Assembly (NCBI GenBank): GCA_002284615.2
Contig: MU069854.1
Span: 137,933-160,432, forward strand
DNA from: Dunaliella salina
Taxonomy: Eukaryota; Chlorophyta; Chlorophyceae; Chlamydomonadales; Dunaliellaceae
Direction of reading: 5' to 3'
DNA: 22,500 bases
Part shown: piece after piece, positions 20,181 through 21,882 of the stretch
Numbering within the stretch: position 1 is the first letter of the stretch
How the letters are laid out: every line of letters begins with the position of its first letter
Position numbers and translations under genes: made by a program
The notes under the pieces: generated by a model
Database searches by the model: none
What the model was told of the DNA's origin: nothing
What the model saw: the letters and a program-made list of their open reading frames with translations, nothing else

Positions 20181-21882
20181 GTGCCAGCTGCTGCCTGACG
20201 GATTGCTCGCTCTCGATGATGGACACGTTGAAGTCCTGGCCCAGGTTGGTGCCGTTGATGGAGGGCTTGAAGGTCAGGGTGGCAGGGTACTCTTGGACAA
20301 GCATCCATGCATACTCCAAGCTCGTTGTCGCAGTGACGTTGAGAACAGTGTCCTCTGTGCCAGTGCCTGACAGGTAGCTGATCACCTGCATGTTACAGGT
20401 ACAACCACCAGCCAGTGTGGAAATCAGATCAGAAGCCATTGACATCAAAGCTAAGGTTCTAGTGGCATGAGCTCAGGTTGAATGGCATAAGCTCAGATTC
20501 AGTGGCACAAGCTCAGCTTCAGTGGCATAAGCCAAGGTTTTAGTGGCAAGAGCTCAGGGTCAGTGGCATGAAGCTCAGATTCAGTGGCACAAGCTGAGAT
20601 TCCAGGCCAGGAAGCTTGGCCGCCAAGCAGCCTCTAAATCACGGCATTTACAGAGAGTGAGGAGCTAAGCTGGTGTCTGGTGTATGGCAAGTGTGTGTGA
20701 TTGAAGGTCAATCCCTGCATAGCGTGTAGTAGGGTAAAAAAACACTCCAAGTATTGGACTTTCTCCTGGAGTCCTGGGAGGCTGCTGTTGACGGTGGAGC
20801 TCAGTTTTGCGTTCTTCCTTGCAGACCCAGGACGCCCTGCAAGAGATTCACAGGACTATGTGCTGCTGCAGAAGCAGGAGCACAGTGCAAACCATTTCAA
20901 GGAGTGTGAGTGGGCTGCCACAATCACCTGTGATTCCCCTGTTCTCTCTTGAGAAGTCAAAAGCAGAGTAACCAGTAAAGTATTTCAAACTAAGACACTT
21001 TTGGTACTGTTGTGACCATAGAGCAGACTCCCACAAACATAAAACAAAGTGAGCCACACGCTTCCTGGGCGAAGGCTAGTGGTTTGCCAAACCTGTGAGT
21101 CACCAACCCCCCTATGTGTCAACAGCCATTCACCTGGGAGACAAATAACTCGCCAGTGAGACATGTTGCACAAGGGAGACGCGTAGCTCACCAAGGAGAC
21201 ATTGCACACCACGGAGATGTAGAGAGGCGTTACACACCAGGGAGACAGGTAGCTCACCAGGGAGACTCAGAAGCTCATTGGGGAGATACGCAGCACACCA
21301 GGAAGACGCAGAGCCTGCCAGAGAGCCACTAAGCTCAGTGCAAGAAAGCCCATATGGGAGAGACATCACTTGCCAGGGAGACACATAGCTCAACAAGGGA
21401 GACACGCAGCCCACTAAGGAGACACACAGAGCTCACCTAAGAGTCACTGAGCTCAATGCACAGAAGCCCACCTGGGAGACACATTGCTCGCCTGGGATCG
21501 AGCCTGCATGCCTACGGTAGACTTAAATCTTCATTTTTGTTTGGTAAGTGACTGAAAAAGGTGAATACAGGCCAGTATCGCTCCTTTGGGTGCGATCAAA
21601 ATCGCTGGAGGGCTCACTGGAAATGGCAGTGCTCATGCTTCTCCTTTCGCTACACCATGCTCCTGTACCCGTCACAATGTAGCTCGCCAAGGGGACGCGC
21701 AGCGCAACAGGGAGAGGCACTGACTTGGGGTCACAAAGCGCAATGCAACAAGGCCACCCTGGTGAGAGACGTCGCTCCTCGCTCACCTGGGATCGGGCCT
21801 GGCTGTCGCCACGGACCGTCAGCTTCTGGATCTCTGGCAGGGACTTTGCAGTTCCCACGTCACTCGGAACCAGCACCGCCAG
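197..21882 (-). CDS. Fibrocystin-like IPT/TIG-PA14 surface protein gene, partial, 32 exons (gene-level entry)
   Basis: This is a spliced gene read right to left; both its 5' start and its 3' end lie outside the window. The exons e1-e32 listed below sum to about 1,610 codons. IPT/TIG signatures recur (for example ELTITGEGF in e10, ILRIAGSG/FSEV across e14-e15, EITISGERFG across e18-e19), and a PA14 domain spans e23-e26 (ASRFTFYLQ, then YTFELDCDDNCALFMNG). In known families, multiple IPT repeats interrupted by one PA14 domain characterise fibrocystin-L/PKHD1L1, a large extracellular receptor-like protein; function here as a surface or matrix adhesion protein is inferred from that. Phases agree through 21 consecutive junctions (e2-e23). 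Weak points are e1-e2, the missing AG before e24 and the 34-nt gap between e25 and e26. No signal peptide, transmembrane segment, start or stop codon is visible here. Confidence 0.8.
304..470. repeat. Acceptor-side duplication of e32
   Basis: The acceptor and about 60 bp of e32 (cggactctccaacctacag through gaggagtcctgcatg) recur 112 bp upstream in transcript terms, near 381-425. The copy keeps ATGCAG|GACTCC but has a TAG stop in the exon frame. The rest of the intron to 767 shows nothing recognisable. Confidence 0.85.
768..890 (-). CDS. Exon e31 (41 codons), GC donor
   Basis: It runs from CTGGTGCAG|GTCATGAGC to CAGCAG|GCAAGAAC, phase 0 to 0. It encodes VMSLEATTSNNVFEASVVS, SRMVVHFIRVADFNANIQQ. 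No GT lies near the 3' edge; the only sensible donor is GC, in the AG|GCAAGA context typical of minor GC-AG introns. The open frame extends upstream past the acceptor, so a longer exon cannot be excluded. Confidence 0.75.
891..1482. other. Intron e30-e31, nothing recognised
   Basis: No repeat array or conserved coding stretch is seen here. One undetermined base is at 1317. The frame of e31 stays open on the minus strand up to about 1139 without a start or linker motif I recognise. Confidence 0.6.
1483..1597 (-). CDS. Exon e30 (38 codons + 1 nt), IPT start
   Basis: It runs from ATTCTTGCAG|GTATTCTC to GAGCAG|GTACGCC, phase 2 to 0. It encodes YSLSVDGPVKPAGSYWGGFE, then AEVLGWGFVPTDSDEYEQ. The undetermined base at 1516 is the third base of a GGN codon, so the residue is Gly regardless. 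Gly-Trp-Gly-Phe is the IPT strand-B turn. Confidence 0.9.
1740..1935. repeat. Donor-side tandem copies of e29
   Basis: The e29 end (cac|ctgacatccagtctg on plus) recurs with copy borders at 1866 and 1783 (spacings 65 and 83). The copies read GGATTTCAG|GTGTGCC and GGATTTGAA|GTGTGCC on the transcript strand, so GT is kept. Shared filler includes aaaggctgccag and gagaggcac. Confidence 0.8.
1931..2145 (-). CDS. Exon e29 (71 codons + 2 nt)
   Basis: It runs from CACAAAAAG|TGCTCCATC to GATGTCAG|GTGCGC, phase 0 to 2. It encodes CSIPPAPTLLTSG, VVAVQGNATYPTLVV, PLPVGTWPVSLSVAGFGYAA and ends SRLDV plus AG, completed to Arg by e30. The chosen donor is supported because the downstream tandem copies repeat the same CAG|GT context. 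Confidence 0.88.
2295..2389 (-). CDS. Exon e28 (31 codons + 2 nt), IPT-like
   Basis: It runs from CGTATTTGCAG|CGCCACTG to TTCAGG|GTGAGAG, phase 1 to 0. It encodes PLPDTISSSSPFEVTGLFLA and ESMNATDYEFR. PFEVTGLFL aligns with the IPT start motif, although the usual glycine turn is weak. Confidence 0.85.
2484..2585. repeat. Imperfect 57-bp duplication in intron e27-e28
   Basis: The two copies share the layout cctacagcaatgggacaaga / tctacacggatggggcaaga followed by a gggca or gggtga segment. It is intronic and decayed. Confidence 0.5.
2700..2904 (-). CDS. Exon e27 (68 codons + 1 nt)
   Basis: It runs from TGTTTTACAG|GTCACCCC to GCTGACAG|GTAAGC, phase 0 to 1. It encodes APMAISVYVNGAEAEHNC, then VQVKLPTSPDNAWES and PTCSYIYSAYRTPELT. 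The C-x-Y-x-Y...TP pattern is the inter-repeat linker of this protein, so another IPT-like module follows. Confidence 0.88.
2905..3330. other. Left part of intron e26-e27
   Basis: Next to the e27 acceptor, 2915-2965 has a 28-bp direct duplication (aagcagcagcaggtgtgcac / aagcagcagctggtgtgcac). The stretch from about 3030 to 3320 is AT-richer than its surroundings and has no gene or repeat I recognise. Confidence 0.5.
3360..3500. repeat. 77-bp tandem duplication
   Basis: The block ggcagaatccc...tgcccatc starts at 3360 and again at 3437, sharing gctaytgcgtccttggcttc-like text and caccagcctgcttgcccatc. It abuts the donor-copy array of e26. Confidence 0.8.
3505..3765. repeat. Donor-side array of e26 (six copies of the 5' splice site)
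   Basis: The motif gctcacctt(g)tgcc, which is GGCACAAG|GTGAGC on the transcript strand, marks the true donor at 3744 and recurs with borders at about 3656, 3600, 3577, 3555 and 3513. Some copies carry 15 to 20 bp more of the exon (caaggcaagtcytgaa) and the trailing ggaggaag. All keep GT. Confidence 0.85.
3744..3905 (-). CDS. Exon e26 (54 codons), PA14 end
   Basis: It starts after CCATGTGAG and ends TGGCACAAG|GTGAGC, phase 0 to 0. It encodes VPSTFTLFVQATNVEPSTF, SYIQVTHVEH and GAAKVELRW; the final A-x-V-x-L-x-W strand closes PA14 domains. It ends SIQDLPWHK. A GT inside it (GCAAAG|GTAGAG) would cut off the closing strand and is not preferred. The donor segment is repeated five more times downstream. 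Confidence 0.8.
3940..4020 (-). CDS. Exon e25 (27 codons), PA14
   Basis: It begins CTTGAGCAG|TGTGTGTCT in phase 0 and reads CVSVRAYTLQHGYPKEHYYF and VLEHEFE, after which the frame meets a stop within four codons. The best donor is the weak GAA|GTCTTG. Only 34 nt separate it from e26, so this may be one exon with a frameshift or an exceptionally short intron. Continuity with e24 (GQHQFV/CVSV) suits PA14. Confidence 0.65.
4353..4490 (-). CDS. Exon e24 (about 46 codons), PA14 core; start uncertain
   Basis: The donor is clear: CAGTTCGTG|GTAAGTG, phase 0. It encodes NYTFELDCDDNCALFMNG, then NRILGADYPNVRTVTSRF and EGQHQFV: the paired-Asp (DD) motif, the FMNG turn and the G-x-H-x-F strand are standard PA14 features. 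The upstream edge has no AG. The transcript-strand sequence ahead is a C16 run, TTTTTT and a pyrimidine tract up to about 4491, so either the acceptor is non-canonical or a base is wrong. The start given is where the protein family requires coding to begin. Confidence 0.8.
4524..4539. repeat. G16 homopolymer beside e24
   Basis: A run of 16 G on plus (C16 in the transcript) lies about 35 bp upstream of e24 in transcript terms, inside its presumed polypyrimidine tract. Run length is error-prone in assemblies and may bear on the missing acceptor. Confidence 0.9.
4680..4850. repeat. About 66-bp degenerate repeat in intron e23-e24
   Basis: Segments such as tgcaagcatgagctcattag and tgcatgcatgagcttatcag, each followed by gcaggtacaaac or gcaagcaaaaac, recur two to three times. 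No coding signal is seen. Confidence 0.6.
4845..4898 (-). CDS. Doubtful extra exon between e23 and e24 (18 codons)
   Basis: A frame-neutral stretch bounded by TTTAAAG and GAG|GTGCGT encodes LCCVSQSGCAKPLLNLLE in phase 0. Inserting it would break the expected PA14 continuity between FTFYLQ and NYTFELD, where only a few residues normally intervene. It is listed because borders and phase are legal; I think it is more likely intronic. Confidence 0.2.
5002..5090 (-). CDS. Exon e23 (29 codons + 2 nt), start of PA14
   Basis: It runs from CGGTTGGAAG|ACAACGTA to TACCTACAG|GTAAAAAA, phase 1 to 0. It encodes NVYKYWGSSGPGEP and then DGDFFASRFTFYLQ, the typical first strands of a PA14 carbohydrate-binding-type beta-barrel. 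The acceptor segment is the unit of an upstream tandem array that also holds the hAT-like insertion. GGAAG is a weak acceptor context, but phase and family both support it. Confidence 0.8.
5091..5367. repeat. Acceptor-side array of e23, left block
   Basis: The e23 acceptor and start (ttgtcttccaaccgcgcaat, tgtctgcatgtagcaaa) repeat with the AG position at 5091, 5179, 5257 and 5344 (spacings 88, 78, 87). Filler is shared: gaccaaagcccct, ccctttcggtcat, cattatctt. The next copies resume at 5988, beyond the inserted element. Confidence 0.9.
5368..5987. mobile_element. hAT-like truncated DNA transposon, 620 bp
   Basis: The insert lies precisely inside one unit of the e23 array. GTCTGCAT is found at 5360-5367 and again at 5988-5995, an 8-bp target duplication. 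Sibling units read caatgtctgcatgtagcaaa without interruption, so the empty site is known. The ends are CAGTG and CACTG, with 12 of the first 16 bases matching as inverted repeats (cagtgtttctattttt against the reverse complement of the right end). Eight-bp duplications and CA-G termini are the known signature of the hAT superfamily. The insert carries only a short open frame (next entry). Removing 628 bp restores the array period (87 bp). Confidence 0.8.
5541..5876 (-). pseudogene. Fragment resembling a BED-type zinc finger of a hAT-like transposase
   Basis: An open stretch of 111 codons without a clear Met start lies in the 620-bp insert. It includes the segments NGFQASWYDPPNCPLRKHWL, then YLAKCILCKTSF and AREKGKKHRERAAAW. 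The C-x2-C followed by a basic GKKH matches the BED zinc-finger pattern at the N terminus of hAT transposases, but the first zinc-binding His appears replaced in SAREKGKKH. The catalytic and dimerisation regions of a transposase are absent. Identity is inferred from motif shape and host element. Confidence 0.5.
5988..6240. repeat. Acceptor-side array of e23, right block
   Basis: This continues the array after the insertion: copies have the AG-equivalent position at 6059 (mutated to catcc) and 6157, with a partial copy near 6190-6230 (caagaccaaagcccctg, cctgttggac). Filler matches the left block. Confidence 0.85.
6471..6672. repeat. Donor-side array of e22 (two extra copies)
   Basis: The e22 end (actcacctgggct...ggctgggaagc...tatgtgcc) recurs with borders at 6565 and 6474, spaced 108 and 91 bp from the true donor at 6673. 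The nearer copy still reads GTYCFPATKTFASP plus G|GTGAGT; the farther one reads IYSIPAIETLASP with its donor shifted by one base. One undetermined base is at 6621. Confidence 0.88.
6673..6915 (-). CDS. Exon e22 (80 codons), divergent IPT
   Basis: It runs from GTCCTGCAG|GCTCCCGG to AGCCCAG|GTGAGCGG, phase 1 to 1. It encodes SREGGNPLTLTTADASVGF, LPCDVVDVSTHHLTCLP and QGTYSFPAIETFTSP. The pair LPCDVV/HHLTCL matches the IPT Cys pattern of e15. The 3' end with its donor is repeated twice downstream (108 and 91 bp). Confidence 0.9.
6916..7481. other. Intron e21-e22, little recognised
   Basis: It contains a short direct duplication near 7060-7135 (gcatcttgtatgcctgccaag / gtatcctgtaggcttgtcaag, followed by aagctac or aaactac). 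There is no gene. Confidence 0.5.
7482..7569 (-). CDS. Exon e21 (29 codons + 1 nt)
   Basis: It runs from CTCACGCAG|TTTAATGAT to TTTGTTG|GTGAGTGG, phase 0 to 1. It encodes FNDELSIADSIGAGDFELP and ends SSSAGFV plus G, completed by e22. It looks like the lead-in of a divergent IPT-like module. Confidence 0.82.
7735..7860. repeat. Telomere-like TTTAGGG patch and short duplication
   Basis: The motif tttaggg occurs at 7765-7771 and 7784-7790, directly followed by tttagg, in a run of ggg/ttt-rich text. Next to it, gttggatagacaaaaaggtt and gttagatagacaaaaaaggc repeat about 34 bp apart. TTTAGGG is the plant/green-algal telomere repeat, but only two near-contiguous units are present. Confidence 0.6.
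8108..8152. repeat. Pyrimidine-rich (GAA/GAGGAA in the transcript) tract after e20
   Basis: A cttcctcc/tcatcttcttc tract on plus is a GAA/GAG-rich purine tract in the transcript, beginning about 40 bp past the e20 donor. Such tracts often act as splicing enhancers; that role is only inferred here. Confidence 0.7.
8192..8290 (-). CDS. Exon e20 (33 codons), IPT end
   Basis: It runs from CCGCTGCAG|GCCACCATA to CGAAAG|GTGAGG, phase 0 to 0. It encodes ATIPVTFLERSRTSITF and VSSGQYTVTLRK, the last strands of the IPT begun in e18-e19. A pyrimidine-rich (plus strand) tract, purine-rich in the transcript, follows the donor by about 40 bp. Confidence 0.88.
8661..8795 (-). CDS. Exon e19 (45 codons), IPT domain
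   Basis: It runs from CATATGCAG|ATCACGATC to CCTGTGG|GTGAGTTA, phase 0 to 0. It opens ITISGERFGQVVEVQLRER, a canonical IPT strand-turn-strand, and ends STAGALW. A second frame is open through the exon (with several Cys) but does not fit the phase-0 start of e20. Confidence 0.85.
8990..9062. repeat. Shortened copy of exon e18
   Basis: The segment cctcttggccagatgtaaggctgtctgcat...ccttgatgac copies e18 with an internal deletion, about 86 bp past the true donor. The donor GT is changed (GAG|GAAAGC), while the acceptor CATCAAG|GT is kept. Confidence 0.8.
9099..9177 (-). CDS. Exon e18 (26 codons + 1 nt), IPT linker
   Basis: It runs from GGCATCAAG|GTGCACG to GCCAAGAG|GTAAGC, phase 2 to 0. With e17 it reads ENA-R-CTFEYADSLTPKVHSV, the same C-x-F-x-Y...TP linker as in e10, and ends PPRAAAGQE. 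A shortened copy of the whole exon sits about 86 bp into the following intron. Confidence 0.88.
9420..9520. repeat. About 53-bp duplication related to e17
   Basis: caagccagcacatgtt recurs at about 9430 and 9481, each followed by ggaaaag- or gtgaaaag-type text. A related piece, tcaagccagcatcac, is inside exon e17 (9615-9630). Confidence 0.6.
9570..9640 (-). CDS. Exon e17 (23 codons + 2 nt)
   Basis: It runs from CCTTTGCAG|GTGGTCCTA to AACGCGCG|GTAAGTC, a strong donor; phase 0 to 2. It encodes VVLCDAGLNDVLKFECW and ends SDLENA plus CG. It closes one IPT and leads to the inter-repeat linker in e18. Confidence 0.88.
9641..9950. other. Intron e16-e17
   Basis: It holds short direct repeats around gtgaaggtgtcaac / gtgaaggtatcagc / aaaggtgtcagc (9845-9935) next to the e16 donor. 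No coding signal is seen. Confidence 0.5.
9951..10018 (-). CDS. Exon e16 (22 codons + 2 nt)
   Basis: It runs from CCCTCCTACAG|AGGCCACT to GAAGTGGAG|GTGAGAAG, phase 1 to 0. It reads ATANDPMASKTQ ... PPGEVE and supplies the last IPT strand together with e17 (GEVE/VVLCDAGL). The only acceptor fitting the phase of e15 is the one used. Confidence 0.8.
10125..10330. repeat. Dispersed gcatgatgt(a/g)agagc repeats in intron e15-e16
   Basis: The motif ggcatgatgtaagagc recurs near 10155, 10182 and, as ggcacaatgtgagagc, near 10300. The copies are degenerate; no gene is seen in the intron. Confidence 0.6.
10536..10610. repeat. Donor-side copy of e15 with frame kept open
   Basis: About 70 bp match the end of e15 with 7 differences, 3 of them synonymous. 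In the e15 frame it reads ILSDVTEASATQLTCITRPH and ends at AACAC|GTGGGTTT. Spacing to the true donor is 121 bp. No convincing acceptor lies directly before it. Confidence 0.88.
10657..10800 (-). CDS. Exon e15 (48 codons), IPT core
   Basis: It runs from AAAAACAG|GTTTCTCGG to GGCAGCAC|GTGAGTTT, phase 1 to 1. It encodes FSEVPDKNVVVIGVP ... ILCDVTEASATQLTCVTRPH. The Cys in ILCDV and the Cys in LTCVT are the usual IPT disulfide-like pair. Its last about 70 bp are duplicated 121 bp downstream with the frame still open. Confidence 0.92.
11165..11365. repeat. Short tandem repeats, gcaccaagcgacgcac type
   Basis: Units of about 20 to 35 bp mixing gcaccaagcgatg, tgatgcac and ggtgcactgagtga recur about six times within intron e14-e15. 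Confidence 0.75.
11560..12060. repeat. About 50- to 57-bp minisatellite in intron e14-e15
   Basis: Units carry catgctgtgcyrnttcaggttcccattcacacaac-like text (anchors gctgtg at about 11582, 11634, 11684 and gctgttcc near 11732) and resume after 11875 (catgctgtgctgctctgaag, atatgctgtgccgctccaca, catgctgtgctggtccgtac). A hairpin cluster interrupts it. Confidence 0.75.
11757..11868. repeat. Nested inverted repeats (competing hairpins)
   Basis: cacaaaccacta (11757-11768) pairs perfectly with tagtggtttgtg (11778-11789). Part of that arm, gtttgtgaaccact (11783-11796), pairs perfectly with agtggttcacaaac (11802-11815). A third, imperfect hairpin is gtgggagtagg...cctacactcccac (about 11840-11865). 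Confidence 0.85.
12079..12125. repeat. Donor-side copy of e14
   Basis: About 50 bp (catgcacccacctgacccarcaatcctcaggattgtgttgcc) repeat the e14 3' end and donor, with the copy border at 12082, 80 bp past the true donor at 12162. GT and the preceding TCAG are kept. Confidence 0.88.
12162..12382 (-). CDS. Exon e14 (73 codons), start of an IPT domain
   Basis: It runs from GTGTTGCAG|GTTGGAATT to GGGTCAG|GTGGGTGC, phase 2 to 1. It encodes LEFDGDNLDASNSS ... GVYYPVVHMEDG and then the IPT opening GPAAGSIGGNTILRIAGS. The domain continues as G-FSEVPDK in e15. The last about 40 bp and the donor are duplicated 80 bp into the intron. Confidence 0.9.
12383..12956. other. Intron e13-e14, nothing recognised
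   Basis: No tandem array is seen. It holds a short ccccagcttccccagctc duplication near 12628-12648 and a tattattattgcc AT-rich bit near 12908. There is no gene. Confidence 0.6.
12957..13093 (-). CDS. Exon e13 (45 codons + 2 nt)
   Basis: It runs from GACTTGCAG|GTGCAAGGA to AAGGAACT|GTGAGTG, phase 0 to 2. It encodes VQGTGTELTLLLGANTNSSS and ends YLTSYKE plus CT. Its first about 40 bp and the acceptor are repeated in an exact 89-bp array upstream (four acceptor copies), so the choice of acceptor among them is not certain. I chose the one nearest the unique exon body. Confidence 0.8.
13055..13400. repeat. Acceptor-side array of e13, exact 89-bp period
   Basis: Acceptor borders lie at 13093, then 89, 178 and 267 bp upstream in transcript terms. 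Each unit contains gtcagctcagtccctgttcc, ttgcacctgcaagtccacac and gccgcaagactgtgagac. The farthest copy has TTGTAG instead of TTGCAG. The copies are nearly identical, so the array is recent. Confidence 0.95.
13400..14120. repeat. Composite minisatellites in intron e12-e13
   Basis: A roughly 57-bp unit (aattccacaggttgcagaga, caacactctgcaagaaagct, ggctgtaa) recurs at about 13464, 13520, 13874, 13930 and 13985. Its flank aagacacatgc...atgccaacacaaac (13402 and 13813) is duplicated as a larger block. Between the blocks, 13615-13810 is a catcactgccatc / catcattgccacc repeat. Confidence 0.85.
14323..14433 (-). CDS. Exon e12 (37 codons)
   Basis: It runs from CCGTACCAG|GTGATGGAC to CCCTCACAG|GTGAAG, phase 0 to 0, encoding VMDKHGEVRDTYTLADSG and ending ALLSPSQ. 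It finishes the IPT begun in e10-e11. The undetermined base at 14347 is the third position of an ATN codon (Ile or Met). Confidence 0.8.
14434..14768. other. Intron e11-e12
   Basis: It contains a T12 run near 14539-14550 and a short ttcttcttcttc stretch near 14566. No gene and no array are seen. Confidence 0.6.
14769..14909 (-). CDS. Exon e11 (47 codons), IPT continuation
   Basis: It runs from GTTTCTGTAG|GGCTTCGAC to GTCATG|GTGGGT, phase 0 to 0. It completes the IPT beta-strand motif started in e10 (MGK/GFDPNCARN) and contains CGIVACDASS and NLNITVM. Cysteine spacing is typical of extracellular disulfide-bonded modules. Confidence 0.9.
15083..15121. repeat. C16 run next to (AC)n
   Basis: C16 at 15083-15098 is followed by about 11 AC units. 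In the transcript this is a GU repeat followed by G16, 45 to 85 nt past the e10 donor. Confidence 0.95.
15167..15729 (-). CDS. Exon e10 (187 codons), IPT/TIG domain
   Basis: This is the longest exon, running from AACTTGCAG|GTGACAACC to ATGGGCAAG|GTGGGTGGG, phase 1 to 0. Residues 1-60 lead up to the motif CTFAYDEGSTPRITSLS, the C-x-F-x-Y...TP-x-I linker seen ahead of IPT repeats in fibrocystin-like proteins. A complete IPT domain follows (AELTITGEGFNANPSQNRV ... TSITCFITD ... LSVYVDNLGFA). A second begins with FISDVSPKV and reaches MVTIMGK, continuing into e11. It is the clearest single piece of family evidence. Confidence 0.92.
15807..15865. repeat. (GT)n microsatellite, about 59 bp
   Basis: An uninterrupted GT run on plus is a CA run in the transcript, about 80 nt ahead of the e10 acceptor. 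Chance HTHTHT/CVCVCV open frames come from it and are not genes. Confidence 0.97.
16219..16333 (-). CDS. Exon e9 (38 codons + 1 nt)
   Basis: It runs from TTTGCCACAG|GTGTGGAAG to GTCACAG|GTCAGACG, phase 0 to 1. It encodes VWKSGNDRTGYDVTVHFD and ends RVTSLEGVT plus G. The split Gly codon is completed by e10 (G-DNLRAQF). The Tyr/Val/Phe alternation suggests beta strands of an Ig-like or linker fold; no family was assigned. Confidence 0.85.
16518..16564 (-). CDS. Exon e8 (15 codons + 2 nt), possibly a cassette exon
   Basis: A small exon running from GGCTCTTCAG|GCCTCAATGG to TTACAT|GTAAGC, a strong donor. With the final G of e7 it reads G-LNGRASQIIESRSLH, phase 1 to 0, and joins e9 in frame. It is dispensable for the frame if e7 uses its GC donor. 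Confidence 0.65.
16630..16752. repeat. Short repeats at the e7 donor
   Basis: tgccttgagtggtc occurs at about 16678 and again at 16739, so the intron-side bases of the e7 donor are duplicated 61 bp away; the copy reads GAG|GTGACC. A tcaatcacctcaatcacc triplet-like run precedes it (16638-16665). Confidence 0.7.
16756..16855 (-). CDS. Exon e7 (33 codons + 1 nt), alternative ends possible
   Basis: The acceptor is GCCTGCAG|GTGGGC. It encodes VGLGESCDIVELDLVEDN and ends RLQGLS plus G at a weak donor G|GTCGAC, which fits the phase of e8. Extending 14 nt to 16742 reaches a good GC donor (CTCAAG|GCAAGAG) in phase 0, which would join directly to e9 and skip e8. Both routes keep the frame, so the true 3' end is undecided. 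Confidence 0.7.
17050..17650. repeat. About 120- to 190-bp tandem repeats in intron e6-e7
   Basis: Four units share gcaagcaaaaaccttsrgtc, atgcaatcag, gtttccataatgcatgcrgcc and a tctttctgtcttgg pyrimidine stretch, with anchors near 17088, 17278, 17405 and 17525. No coding role is seen. Confidence 0.8.
18010..18225. repeat. Donor-side array of e6 (two extra copies)
   Basis: The e6 end (cctcaaggaggcctgtgata, ggcgtggatgcgttc) recurs with borders at 18128 and 18033 (spacings 98 and 95). The nearer copy still reads VLTNTSTPITGLLQ|GTGTGC; the farther one has an extra base creating TGA just before its GT. Confidence 0.9.
18226..18456 (-). CDS. Exon e6 (77 codons)
   Basis: It runs from CTGCTGCAG|GTGCAAGAT to CTTGAG|GTGTGTGTG, phase 0 to 0. 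It starts VQDAIRSLVGYGDCTSS and ends LLTNASTPITGLLE. Its 3' end and donor are duplicated twice in the following intron (95- to 98-bp spacing). The domain is not assigned; the sequence is extracellular-looking, with a sequon at NASTP. Confidence 0.85.
18470..18700. repeat. Three-unit 77- to 88-bp repeat before e6
   Basis: ccaaggagcttcacaagttg begins at 18478 and 18566 and, diverged, at 18643, each followed by acaacaagagaggga- and aaggaagggga-type text. It lies directly ahead of the e6 acceptor in the transcript. Confidence 0.85.
18769..18864 (-). CDS. Exon e5 (32 codons)
   Basis: It runs from CACATGCAG|CTACAAATA to GAGCAG|GTTAAG, phase 0 to 0, encoding LQIERQALNSLRAG...NWIPTLEQ. The join ATRNE/LQIERQ keeps the frame with e4. 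Donor GTTAAG is slightly off consensus. No domain is recognised. Confidence 0.7.
19015..19441 (-). CDS. Exon e4 (142 codons) with Pro/Tyr-rich tract
   Basis: The acceptor is ATTGTGCAG|GTTCCCC and the donor CGCAACGAG|GTGGGC; phase 2 to 0. It starts FPGFSLGVEVTMRED. Residues 34-83 of the exon are a low-complexity Pro-rich segment with an 8-residue Tyr-spaced repeat (PPMYPSAY, PPAYPSTY, PPVYPFMD), then PPPPPPDSPSRRSLL. Such tracts resemble extensin-like hydroxyproline-rich linkers of green-algal wall proteins (known style; role here inferred). The last 50 residues are alanine/valine-rich and end ELAYNATRNE. Confidence 0.85.
19743..19831 (-). CDS. Exon e3 (29 codons + 2 nt)
   Basis: The acceptor is GCTGCAG|GCACTGGGC and the donor GCCAA|GTGGGTGCG; phase 0 to 2. 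It encodes ALGADTSEIGVLRYADV and ends GLEAA plus AA, which the first base of e4 completes to Lys. A second possible donor four bases further (TGG|GTGCGA) would be phase 0 and does not fit e4. A decayed copy of the acceptor region lies 124 bp upstream. Confidence 0.8.
19925..20045. repeat. Acceptor-side copy of e3
   Basis: ctcaagatgtgcttgcgccc / agtgcccacagc mirrors the e3 start, 124 bp upstream in the transcript. The following acacaggaagccagcatgcc is also duplicated (19890s and 20020s). The copy has lost its AG. Confidence 0.8.
20101..20178. repeat. (CA)n microsatellite, about 78 bp, starting at the e2 donor
   Basis: An uninterrupted AC run ends at the base before e2, so in the transcript the intron begins with about 39 GU repeats. 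Confidence 0.97.
20179..20385 (-). CDS. Exon e2 (69 codons)
   Basis: It runs from CATGCAG|GTGATCAGC to GCACAG|GTGTGTGTG, phase 0 to 0, starting VISYLSGTG and ending SVRQQLAQ. It has several N-glycosylation sequons (NVTAT, NGTN, NVSI), as expected for an extracellular protein. The 5' splice site is the first GT of a long (GT)n microsatellite. No named domain was recognised; it runs on into e3 as QQLAQ/ALGADTSE. Confidence 0.8.
20455..20605. repeat. About 28-bp minisatellite, agtggcataagctcag type
   Basis: Six units of agtggcayaagctcagrttc with small changes lie in intron e1-e2, just ahead of e2 in the transcript. Confidence 0.88.
21115..21520. repeat. About 25-bp minisatellite built on a 5' splice-site-like motif
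   Basis: About 14 units of agctcaccagggagacacat type are present; on the transcript strand many read CCTGGTGAGCT. At 21487-21512 a unit extends into ctcgcctgggatcgagcctg, matching the true e1 donor region (cgctcacctgggatcgggcc). Confidence 0.85.
21787..21882 (-). CDS. Exon e1 (32 codons)
   Basis: The open stretch LAVLVPSDVG...DSQARSQ begins after CATCACAG and ends at CCCAG|GTGAGC, phase 0 to 0. No domain is recognised. The acceptor and the first half of the exon are repeated upstream in four decayed copies (see the repeat at 21883-22445), and donor-like sequence is repeated downstream. Linkage to e2 across a 1.4-kb intron is frame-compatible but not otherwise supported, so an exon between them could be missing. 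Confidence 0.55.

Noticed and set aside
20700..20836. Possible exon after CTCTTGCAG|GGCGTCCTGG between e1 and e2
   Set aside because: Two frames are open but no consensus donor follows and no family motif appears; e1 and e2 are already phase-compatible.
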